This document shows positions 35,417-42,845 of a stretch of DNA of 64,000 nucleotides, piece by piece (positions within the stretch are counted from its first letter, which is position 1; each line of letters begins with the position of its first letter). The stretch spans positions 124,001-188,000 of the forward strand of contig NZ_JACHOR010000006.1 in assembly GCF_014199945.1 (NCBI RefSeq), given 5' to 3'. Under the pieces are notes generated by a model. That model did not search any database. It was given only the letters and a program-made list of their open reading frames with translations, and was not told the DNA's origin. The position numbers and the translations under genes were made by a program. The stretch is from Brevundimonas variabilis (lineage in GTDB: Bacteria > Pseudomonadota > Alphaproteobacteria > Caulobacterales > Caulobacteraceae).

Positions 35417-36187
35417 ATGAGGATTGCGACCTTCAACATCAATGGCGTCAACACCCGCCTGTCGAACCTGAAGGTCTGGCTGGAAGACACGCGTCCGGAT
35501 GTGATTTGCCTTCAGGAGTTGAAGGCATCGACCAGCAGCTTTCCGGAGACCGCGCTGCGTGACCTCGGTTACCACAGCGTCTGGGTCGGCGAAGCGAGGT
35601 GGAACGGCGTTGCCATCGCGTCGCGACATGGCATGCCGGTCGTGACGCGCCGAAGCCTTCCCGGTGACGCGAAAGATACTCAGAGCCGCTATGTCGAGGC
35701 GGCGGTCGAGGGTGTGCTGATCGCCTGTCTCTATCTGCCAAACGGCAATCCCCGGCCCGGGCCGAAGTTCGACTACAAACTGGCCTGGTTCGACTGGCTG
35801 TTGACCCACGCGAGGGGGCTGCTCAAACTCGATGCTCCGGTCGTCCTGGCTGGAGATTTCAACGTCGTGCCGACCGATGCCGACATCTACGATCCCCGGT
35901 CCTGGATAACCAATGCCCTGCTCCAACCGGAGCCGCGCGCTTCGTTTGCCCAACTGCTGGCCGAGGGCTGGACCGACGCCCTGGCAGAACGCTACCCCCA
36001 CGATCCGCAGTGGACCTTCTGGGCGTATCTCAGAAAGGCGTGGGAGCGGGATGCAGGCTTGAGGATCGACCATCTGCTGCTGAACGACGCGGCAGCCACG
36101 CGTCTGACGGATGCCGGCGTCGATCGTGAAGTCCGCGGTCAGCCCGGTGCGAGCGATCATGCACCCGTGTGGATCGAACTCCGCTGA
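35417..36187 (+). CDS. xth: Exodeoxyribonuclease III / AP endonuclease
   Basis: This 256-residue protein shows the full exonuclease III signature: TFNINGVNTRLSNL at the start, CLQELKA, GDFNVVPTDADIYDP and GASDHAPVWIEL at the end, giving the metal and catalytic Glu/Asp/His residues. It cleaves abasic sites and degrades 3' ends during base-excision repair. The catalytic Asn/Asp of LAGDFNV are intact. A DnaQ-like exonuclease is encoded 1.6 kb downstream, giving a small DNA-repair neighbourhood. Confidence 0.95.
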   Translation: MRIATFNINGVNTRLSNLKVWLEDTRPDVICLQELKASTSSFPETALRDLGYHSVWVGEARWNGVAIASRHGMPVVTRRSLPGDAKDTQSRYVEAAVEGVLIACLYLPNGNPRPGPKFDYKLAWFDWLLTHARGLLKLDAPVVLAGDFNVVPTDADIYDPRSWITNALLQPEPRASFAQLLAEGWTDALAERYPHDPQWTFWAYLRKAWERDAGLRIDHLLLNDAAATRLTDAGVDREVRGQPGASDHAPVWIELR

Positions 36188-36199
36188 TGGTACTGAAAG

Positions 36200-36241
36200 A
36201 TCAACAGACGACTACAATCTGTTGATTTACTGAAGTTTTTT
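36200..36241 (+). terminator. Intrinsic terminator after exonuclease III
   Basis: ATCAACAG (36200-36207) pairs with CTGTTGAT (36219-36226). A run of six T (36236-36241) follows after a 9-base gap. It lies 13 bases past the stop. The 11-base loop and displaced T-run are imperfect but typical enough. Confidence 0.6.
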
Positions 36242-36552
36242 AACCGAGCCTTTGAGGGCGTCCCGAATAGGAAACTGCGAAACTCATCCTGACGACACAC
36301 CGCGGTCGCCTATAGGCCCCTCTAGCGGAAACCCCGACGGTGGCCCTTCTGATCTTCGCGGTCATTGGTACGCTGGCCGGTCGAGAAGAGCCCCGCGCCC
36401 AGCCAATCCCAGACGCCGGCCGCAAGGAGCGCGCCCGCACAGGACCGAAAGGGCACTTTCCCGGCCCCGCTCCTGCGACAGTCAGCGTGATTGTTGCGGC
36501 CTATGCGCGGGTGCAGCACATCGCCCGCGAAGCGCATAGCCGATCGGTCATC
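36242..36552. other. Intergenic region between repair and deacetylase genes
   Basis: About 310 bases without a gene I can support. Long frames on both strands cross it but have no ribosome site; one minus-strand piece (AGALLAAGVWDWLGAG, near 36385-36430) looks helical and might be a fragment of a small membrane protein. The promoter of the HDAC-like gene should lie here. Confidence 0.4.
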
Positions 36553-37494
36553 ATGTCCACCCCCTTTCCTCTTCCGCCGATTGTCTACCATCCGGCCTAC
36601 AGCGCCCCGCTTTCGCCGGGTCACCGCTTCCCGATGCAGAAGTACGCCCGGCTTGCGCAACTGCTGGAAAAGGAGGGCCTGATTGGTCCTGAGGGGCTAC
36701 ACATCCCCGAACTCGCCAGTTTTGACATGCTCGCCGCTGTCCACGACCCCATGTACGTTCGACAGGTCCTGGATGTCGCCGTACCAGCGCATGTCGAACG
36801 CGTGATAGGCCTGCCGGTCACGCTGGACATCGTTACCCGCTCACAGGCAGAAGTCGGCGGCACTCTCCTCGCAGCGCGCCTGGCCTTGCGTCATGGCCTC
36901 GCCTGCAACACCGCGGGTGGCAGCCACCACGCCGGGCCAAAGGGCGGTTCCGGCTTCTGCGTCTTCAACGACGTCGGCGTGGTCGCTCGGCTGATGATCG
37001 ACACCGGCGAGATCCAACGCGCTCTGGTCATTGATCTCGACGTGCACCAGGGCGACGGCACAGCGTTCATCTTCGAGAACGAGCCGAGGGTCTTCACCTT
37101 CTCCATGCACGGGGCAAAGAACTACCCCACCCGCCGGGGTCCGAGCGACCTGGACATCGATCTTCCCGACGGGACCGGTGACGAAGCCTATCTGGCTGAG
37201 CTGCGAGCGCAAATTCCGGGCTTGCTGGAGCACGTTCGGCCGGACCTCGTCTTCTACAACGCGGGTGTCGATCCCCATGAGACCGATAGTCTGGGCCGAC
37301 TGGCCCTGACCGATCAGGGACTGCTCGCGCGGGATACTTACGTGCTGGCGACCTGCTTGCCGTTCGCTCCGGTCGTGGGCGTCATCGGCGGGGGCTATGA
37401 GGACATCGACCGCCTCGCGAACCGCCATGCCAATCTGCACCGCGCGAGCGTCGACGTCTGGCGCCATGGCCTTGCAGGACGAGGTCGAGCCTGA
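36553..37494 (+). CDS. Histone deacetylase-family (HDAC/AcuC-like) enzyme
   Basis: This 313-residue zinc amidohydrolase has the deacetylase core motifs GGSHHAGPKGGSGFCVFND, DLDVHQGDGTA and VFYNAGVDPHETDSLGRL, which supply the paired His residues and the Asp/His/Asp zinc site. Bacterial homologues remove acetyl groups from lysines (acetyl-CoA synthetase control) or from acetylpolyamines. The start at 36553 opens exactly at homology (PFPLPPIVYHPAYSAPLSPGH); the longer upstream frame is dismissed. The preceding base composition and lack of a strong Shine-Dalgarno leave the start slightly open. Confidence 0.9.
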   Translation: MSTPFPLPPIVYHPAYSAPLSPGHRFPMQKYARLAQLLEKEGLIGPEGLHIPELASFDMLAAVHDPMYVRQVLDVAVPAHVERVIGLPVTLDIVTRSQAEVGGTLLAARLALRHGLACNTAGGSHHAGPKGGSGFCVFNDVGVVARLMIDTGEIQRALVIDLDVHQGDGTAFIFENEPRVFTFSMHGAKNYPTRRGPSDLDIDLPDGTGDEAYLAELRAQIPGLLEHVRPDLVFYNAGVDPHETDSLGRLALTDQGLLARDTYVLATCLPFAPVVGVIGGGYEDIDRLANRHANLHRASVDVWRHGLAGRGRA

Positions 37495-37614
37495 ACGTGT
37501 CAGACTGCGAGCCATATGTGATGGTCACGTGCGATTGCTGATGCGGTGGCGGGACGCATGCAGGGAACCCCATGCAAGAGCGGGCGCTCCCGAAAGTCCA
37601 TGAAGGGATCGGTG

Positions 37615-37755
37615 ATGTCGGACACGAAAGGCAATGGGATCCATGCCGCTAAGCGCGCCAATGCAACGGCGGCCAGGAAGCGCAAGGCCAACCCCGGGCA
37701 ATCATCCAAGGCGCAATCCGTTCTCGGCAAGAAGGGTGCGAAGGCCAGGTCGTGA
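37615..37755 (+). CDS. Small lysine-rich basic protein
   Basis: This 46-residue peptide has about a dozen Lys/Arg residues (HAAKRANATAARKRKANPGQ, then AKARS at the end). AAGGGATC precedes the ATG at 37615. Its stop overlaps the GTG of the exonuclease gene, implying translational coupling. Such a peptide could bind nucleic acid or be a ribosome-associated or stress peptide. No family is recognised, so this is a compositional judgement only. Confidence 0.55.
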   Translation: MSDTKGNGIHAAKRANATAARKRKANPGQSSKAQSVLGKKGAKARS

Positions 37756-38516
37756 CAAAGGATTCGAAGTCGCCATCGCGTGTCCGTGTCGTCGACCTCG
37801 AGACGGCTGGAACCGGCGTGATGGACGTTTGCGAGATCGGCTGGCAGGATGTCGAACAGGCTGAGGACGGTCAGTGGCAGATCGCCGAACAACGCGGTGC
37901 CCTCTTCGTCAATCCCGGCCGACCGATCTCTGCAGACACCATGGCCGTGCACCACATCCTGGACGACTGGGTTGCCAATGCGCCCTACTGGAGGAACATT
38001 GCGGGGTCGGTCCTGCGACCCGGCGATGAAGTCCTGACCCTGGCCGCCCATCGCGCAGCTTTCGAACAGCGCTATTGCTCGCCACGGTTCACAGGGGGAG
38101 CCGCATGGATCTGCACCTGGAAGTGCGCAATGCGTCTCTGGCCGGAGCTCCCCCGTTTCTCCAACCAGATGCTGCGATATCAGCGTCGGCCGGAAGGCCT
38201 GGTGCATGAACTCGGCCTGCCGGCCCATCGGGCATTGCCCGATGCCTATGTAACGGCCCACCACCTCCGAGACATGCTGAACGCCGTACCCATGAGCCAG
38301 TTGTTGGCCTGGAGTTCGGAGCCGGGCCTGTTGCCGCGCGTGCCGTCCGGACCCGATCGCGGCAGGCCATGGTCGGCGCTGGACGACAGAGCTCTGGAAA
38401 GCCTGGTCAGGGATCGGGACGAAAGCCTGCGATTCAGCGCCCTAACGGAGATCCAGAGACGCCATGGCCAGCCAGGCCCTGCTCCCGAGACGCCACGTCA
38501 GGGCTCGTTCCTGTAA
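37752..38516 (+). CDS. DnaQ-like DEDDh 3'-5' exonuclease
   Basis: The 254-residue protein has the exonuclease motifs VRVVDLETAG (first Asp/Glu), HHILDD, LAAHRAAFEQ with the Exo II Asp-position region, and HRALPDAYVTAHHL (Exo III His/Asp). This fits the DEDDh superfamily that trims 3' ends of DNA or RNA. The C-terminal extension from about residue 190 (WSSEPGLLPRVPSGPDRGRP) may be a separate domain. GTG at 37752 overlaps the 46-residue gene. It could work with the nearby exonuclease III, though they are not in one overlapping run. Confidence 0.88.
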   Translation: MTKDSKSPSRVRVVDLETAGTGVMDVCEIGWQDVEQAEDGQWQIAEQRGALFVNPGRPISADTMAVHHILDDWVANAPYWRNIAGSVLRPGDEVLTLAAHRAAFEQRYCSPRFTGGAAWICTWKCAMRLWPELPRFSNQMLRYQRRPEGLVHELGLPAHRALPDAYVTAHHLRDMLNAVPMSQLLAWSSEPGLLPRVPSGPDRGRPWSALDDRALESLVRDRDESLRFSALTEIQRRHGQPGPAPETPRQGSFL

Positions 38517-38728
38517 AGGGCTGAGCCCAAGAGGGTGGCCCTGTGAGGGTTATCAATGCCGCTCAAAAGCCCCTCTCCGCCTGGGTTCACCCCGCGGCGA
38601 CCGTCAATCCGTTGCGGTGTCGACATTGGTCGCCTTCAGGTTCCAGAAGAGCGGAGCGCCTCTCGCCGACCCTGTTTAGCTGGGCAACATCGACGCCCGT
38701 GCTTGATCTAACGATCCACAGACGGTCT

Positions 38729-40045
38729 TCAGCCGCGACCGGCGTACGGCTCTCGGAGTGGGCATTTGGCTGGAGCCGTCTCCGGCATCGATATCAGGAG
38801 AGGGAGGACGCAAAGGCCGACGATGGCGATCATGATCCCGGGCGTCATGGCCCATCCCGTTCGCTCGATCACGATCTGCGCCACATAGGGTGTCAGGCCC
38901 CCGAAAAATGCGGTTGCGGTCGTGGCTCCCAGGGCCAGACCGGTCAGCCGTCCTTCGCCGGGAAACTGTTCTGCGGTCGAGACTGCCCCAACCGCGCTGA
39001 CGCCGGCGGCAACAGCAGCCAGGGCCACTGCGCCAAGCAACGCCTGGAGCTGGCTCCCATTCGCCATCACGGAAAACAGGGTCGCGGGCAGTATTGCACT
39101 CATCAAGGCAAGCCCTACCAGCACCGGCCGCCGCCCGACCCGATCGGACAGAGCCCCGACGAGGGGCGTGATCGCGATCACGACGACGGCAGCGACAGTC
39201 GCCATCCAAAGCGCCAGGGCTTCACCCATCCGTCCGACCGAGGTGAGGTAGGCGGGGACGTAGGTGATGCCGACGTAATAGGTGATGGAGCCGAGCGCCG
39301 AGATGGCGAACCCGCGCAGGATGCCCGTGCGATGGTGAGCAAGAGCGTAGCGCAGGGGTTGTCTGGGGATCGTATCCAAGGCCCGCTGGCGCTCGAAGTC
39401 CGGAGACTCCTGCATCGTCGAGCGCGCCAGCCAGACTCCCAGGGCCAGGGCAGATCCGAACAGGAAGGGGATCCGCCAGCCCCACGCGTCCATATCCGCC
39501 TGGCTCAGCGCATGAACGGTAAGAGCCGAAACAGCGACGGCGAGAAGCGCGCCGACCTCGCTCGCCGCCGAGGCGAGCGAGGCCACGAGCCCGCGACGAC
39601 GTGGCGGCGCGCCCTCCATCAGATAGGCGACGACACCGGTGTATTCTCCGCCTACCGCGAACCCCATGATGCAACGCAAGGCTAGAAGGCTCCAGCCTGC
39701 GGCGGGACCGATCGCGGACTGGGGCGGCAGCAGGGCGGTCGCGAGCATGGCAGCGGTCATCATCCCGACCGAGATCAGCATCATCGGACGCCGTCCGAAC
39801 CGGTCGCCGAAATGCCCGAACACGACCGCGCCGAGCGGGCGCATCAGATAGGCGACGGCAAAGCCGGCCAGGGTCGCGACCAGCGATCCTTCCCCGCCAC
39901 CGTAGAACACGCGCGAGAGCACGGTTGCGAGAAACAGATACAGGGTGAAATCGTACCATTCGACGACAGTCGAGAATGCCGCGATCGCCATCGAGCGGCG
40001 CGACATCGGTAACTGCGAAGGCGGCAGGGCATCGACAGGGGTCAT
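38729..40045 (-). CDS. MHS-type MFS transporter (ProP/ShiA-like)
   Basis: This 438-residue protein has 12 hydrophobic helices. EWYDFTLYLFLATVLSRVF near the N-terminus and FGHFGDRFGRRPMMLISV are hallmarks of the metabolite:proton symporter subfamily. Substrates of this group include organic acids, betaines and aromatic acids, taken up with protons. It is transcribed alone. The next leftward gene, an SDR, starts 123 bases upstream of it, so it is not clearly part of an operon. Substrate unknown. Confidence 0.9.
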   Translation of the reverse strand: MTPVDALPPSQLPMSRRSMAIAAFSTVVEWYDFTLYLFLATVLSRVFYGGGEGSLVATLAGFAVAYLMRPLGAVVFGHFGDRFGRRPMMLISVGMMTAAMLATALLPPQSAIGPAAGWSLLALRCIMGFAVGGEYTGVVAYLMEGAPPRRRGLVASLASAASEVGALLAVAVSALTVHALSQADMDAWGWRIPFLFGSALALGVWLARSTMQESPDFERQRALDTIPRQPLRYALAHHRTGILRGFAISALGSITYYVGITYVPAYLTSVGRMGEALALWMATVAAVVVIAITPLVGALSDRVGRRPVLVGLALMSAILPATLFSVMANGSQLQALLGAVALAAVAAGVSAVGAVSTAEQFPGEGRLTGLALGATTATAFFGGLTPYVAQIVIERTGWAMTPGIMIAIVGLCVLPLLISMPETAPAKCPLREPYAGRG

Positions 40046-40168
40046 GGAAACGGCAGTGATCGGTGGGACAAATCTGTATCTACTGCCGTTCCTGCCGCCA
40101 CACGATAAGCGAACGCATCTCCCTGCCTTCGTTCCATCGCAGAGAGAAGCGGCGTGAGGCCAGCCAAT

Positions 40169-40846
40169 CTATTCGGCGTAGATCATCTTGCGGGTCATAC
40201 CCCCATCCAACGTCAGCACTTGGCCGGTGATGAACCCGGCTCCAGCCAGATAGAGTACAGCATTTGCGATATCGTCAGCGCGGCCGACGCGGCCAACCGG
40301 GTGTTGCTCATGGTCGACCGGGCGAAGGTCTTCTCCGTCAGAGATCCAGCCTGGAGCAATCGCATTGACCCTCACCTTCGGCCCCAGGCTGATCGCCATC
40401 GAATGGGTCAACGCCACCAGGGCACCCTTGGCGGCTGAGTAGGCCTCAGTGTTCGGCTCCGACATGAAAGCCCGCGTCGATACCATATTGATAATGGCAC
40501 CACCTTCGCTGAGCAGGGGAATGGACGCGCGGCTCATCAGGAATGTGCCGGTCAGGTGGCTGTCGATTACCTTGCGCCACTCGGCGAGCGACAGTTCTGC
40601 CATCGGACCTCTGTCTGGCCCGGCGATACCGGCATTGTTGACAAGAAGATCGAGGGTCTCCCACCCCAGCGCTTCGAAAGCGGCCTGGACCGAAGCCTCA
40701 TCGCCGACATCGCAGATCACCGACCGACTGTCGTCTGGACTCGGTTCCAGATCGAATGCGGCCACGGTCCAGCCGCTTGCAATGAGGGCCTGGCAAATGC
40801 CGCGGCCGATCAGGCCTGCGGAACCGGTGACGATGGCTGTCTTCAT
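40169..40846 (-). CDS. Short-chain dehydrogenase/reductase
   Basis: This is a short (225-residue) classical SDR: VTGSAGLIGRGICQAL cofactor motif, NNAGIAGPDRG, catalytic Ser in NMVSTRAFM and YSAAKGAL with Tyr/Lys, and the tail ITGQVLTLDGGMTRKMIYAE. Loss of the middle loops explains its small size. It could oxidise or reduce sugars, polyols or ketones. It is leftward and not coupled to its neighbours. Confidence 0.9.
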   Translation of the reverse strand: MKTAIVTGSAGLIGRGICQALIASGWTVAAFDLEPSPDDSRSVICDVGDEASVQAAFEALGWETLDLLVNNAGIAGPDRGPMAELSLAEWRKVIDSHLTGTFLMSRASIPLLSEGGAIINMVSTRAFMSEPNTEAYSAAKGALVALTHSMAISLGPKVRVNAIAPGWISDGEDLRPVDHEQHPVGRVGRADDIANAVLYLAGAGFITGQVLTLDGGMTRKMIYAE

Positions 40847-41031
40847 CCGGGCTTCAAGCGATGCGGGGGTGAAACAGTTCCGGTCAGCAAACGTTGCAGT
40901 CGATCAGCCACTGTCGGGGTGATGCGGCCTGTGCGGAAAAGGTCGTCGTCAACTTTTAAGTGACTGGGTCCTGTCCACTGCGCCCCCTCCTGCATCCCCG
41001 TTCACGACCCGATGCGTCATTCGCGATCGTG

Positions 41032-41730
41032 TCAAACTCCGCTGAGCGCTGTCTCACTCTTGATCCGCTTGAAGTCAGCAAGTCGCTTGCCGTCCTCATC
41101 ACGAAACGTGCTGCCGGTTGCGCTCATGGAATGGATGCGATCGAGCCTGAAACACCGGAAATCTTCCGCCTGCTCGCACCAGGCCGCCAACAGCCAGACC
41201 GGGCCGAAGAAATTGATCGAGAGCGGGCGCACGGTGCGGGTGGTGCGAGCCCCGCTCAGCGCCTCATATTCGATCTCCAGCACGCGCCGACCTTGCGCGG
41301 CCCGCTTCAGCTCAAGCAAGTCGACCCTGGGCGCGATGCGATCCACCCATTGTGGTGCCCAGAACAGATCCCGATCGACCCCCGCCTGACCCGACGCAGG
41401 CAGGACGGCGCGGATCTTCGCCAGCGCCGCAGAGGCCTGCCCGGCCACGGCCCCGTCGCTCCAGGTGGCGAGCACCCGCGCACCGAGCGCAAGGGCTTCC
41501 GCTTCTTCGGCCGTGAGATTCAGTGGCGGCAGATGATACCCGGCTTCCAGCACATAGCCGACGCCCGCTTCGCCGCGCACCGGGACCCCGGTGGCGACCA
41601 GGGCATCAATGTCGCGGTACACCGTACGTATGGATACTTCGAGCGAGGCAGCGAGGCTTGCGGCCGTGCTGACCGGACGGCTCCTGAGCCGTTCGAGCAG
41701 GGCAAGGAGTCGGTCGGCGCGGCGCGTCAT
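41032..41730 (-). CDS. YafY-like transcriptional regulator with WYL domain
   Basis: The 232-residue protein has an N-terminal winged helix (RADRLLALLERLRSRPVSTA; RTVYRDIDALVATGVPV) followed by a WYL domain whose signature is altered (RRVLEIEYEAL and FFGPVWLLAAWCEQAEDFR). WYL proteins bind nucleic-acid-derived or other small ligands. The ATG at 41730 starts at homology. It is divergent from the TfoX-N gene with 55 bases between, so it probably regulates that gene and itself. Confidence 0.88.
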   Translation of the reverse strand: MTRRADRLLALLERLRSRPVSTAASLAASLEVSIRTVYRDIDALVATGVPVRGEAGVGYVLEAGYHLPPLNLTAEEAEALALGARVLATWSDGAVAGQASAALAKIRAVLPASGQAGVDRDLFWAPQWVDRIAPRVDLLELKRAAQGRRVLEIEYEALSGARTTRTVRPLSINFFGPVWLLAAWCEQAEDFRCFRLDRIHSMSATGSTFRDEDGKRLADFKRIKSETALSGV

Positions 41731-41785
41731 GCTGACACCATGTTGGCAGGAGGGCGGGTGTATGCATAGGGTCGATTGAACAGGG

Positions 41786-42163
41786 ATGAGGCGCGGCGTG
41801 GAGCACGATCCGAAGGCGTTACAGGCCATCATGGAGGCCGCGAGCCCGCCCGACCTTGAACTCGCGTTCCGCCCGATGTTCGGCGGCATCTTTGGCTATG
41901 CGGACGGCAAGGCGTTCGCTTCCCTGTCGAATGTCGGGCTTGCGCTCAAGATGACGGGCGCGGATCACACAGCATTGAGCGCGGTCCCGGACGTGAAGCC
42001 GCTTCGGTACGAACCGCAGGATCCGCCCAGCAAGAGCTATCTGCTGTTGCCTGAGGCGGTCCTATCTGATCCGGACAACCTTCGATCATGGATCGCGCGG
42101 GGTGCGGCCGGCCTGAAGCCGAAGACTGGAAAGCCGCGCAAGAACTCTCTGGAGGGCAAGTGA
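41786..42163 (+). CDS. TfoX/Sxy N-terminal domain protein
   Basis: The 125-residue protein contains the TfoX N-terminal domain core (LELAFRPMFGGIFGYADGKAF; KSYLLLPEAVLSDPDNLRSW). Full-length TfoX proteins turn on competence in gammaproteobacteria; here only the first domain is present, as is usual in alphaproteobacteria, and function is unknown. TGATG overlap couples it to the VOC protein, and divergence from the WYL regulator suggests control by it. Confidence 0.85.
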   Translation: MRRGVEHDPKALQAIMEAASPPDLELAFRPMFGGIFGYADGKAFASLSNVGLALKMTGADHTALSAVPDVKPLRYEPQDPPSKSYLLLPEAVLSDPDNLRSWIARGAAGLKPKTGKPRKNSLEGK

Positions 42164-42498
42164 TGTCTCGTATCAGCTTCGTTGAGTTGCCGGCATCCAA
42201 CCTGTCGACAACCCGGGCGTTCTATGACGATGCGTTCGGCTTTGCCTTTGCCGACTTCGGTCCAAGCTACTCATGCACAATGACAGGAAACGTGGATCTC
42301 GGCTTGCAGGCGGACGCCAGCGAGGCCACCTCCGCGCCCCTGGTCGTCATTGCTGTCGATGATCTGGAGGCCACCTTCGAAGCGGTCGGCAAGGCGGGAG
42401 GGATCATCACCCAACCGATCTTCGCCTTTCCGGGTGGTCGACGCTTTCACTTTCGGGATCCGAGCGGAAACGAGCTGGCTGCCCTGAAGGCGGACTGA
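42163..42498 (+). CDS. VOC family (glyoxalase-like) protein
   Basis: The 111-residue protein is one vicinal-oxygen-chelate module: ISFVELPASNLSTTRAFYDD opens the first beta-alpha-beta unit and GGRRFHFRDPSGNELAAL closes the second, with the usual His/Glu metal-site positions in FHFRDP and NELA. It could be a lyase, a dioxygenase or a resistance-type binding protein. Its start overlaps the TfoX-N stop, so the two are co-expressed. Confidence 0.88.
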   Translation: MSRISFVELPASNLSTTRAFYDDAFGFAFADFGPSYSCTMTGNVDLGLQADASEATSAPLVVIAVDDLEATFEAVGKAGGIITQPIFAFPGGRRFHFRDPSGNELAALKAD

Positions 42499-42845
42499 CG
42501 ACTTCAGCACGTAAATGTCTCGAGAGGTCGGTTCTTACCTGCCGAATGGAGAGAGGCTGCCAGCCCGTTTCGCGGTCTCAGACGCATGTTCCACAATGTC
42601 TGCAATCCAGACATGGCAGCTGTCTTGAAGGTTTGTCGTCCGGCCTGACAGCGATCTCGGAGCACGGCCCGCCGGGCCGAGGAATAGTTCCTCTTTCGGT
42701 GCTTCATCGCCCACGCCTTGCGACTGGGTGCCATTGATTGAAAAAGCGTCGGCAGTTTGCATGGCAGCCGCTCTGTCCTAGGCCTAACCGAACAGTGCCG
42801 GCGAAGTTTGCGATAAGCCATCGGTACGGATGAGTCGGAGCGGGC
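42499..42845. other. Intergenic region before the 5-oxoprolinase operon
   Basis: About 350 bases. The only frame of note is a minus-strand 75-codon one (42535-42762) without a good ribosome site or recognisable protein. The promoter of the pyroglutamate operon should lie towards 42750-42840; I cannot fix its boxes. Confidence 0.4.

Noticed and set aside
36322..36660. 112-codon minus-strand frame over the HDAC-like gene start
   Set aside because: Overlaps a well-supported gene and is very basic. One piece looks like a membrane helix, but I cannot tie it to a start codon.
42535..42762. 75-codon minus-strand frame before the oxoprolinase
   Set aside because: No good ribosome site, no homology cue, and codon use unlike neighbours.
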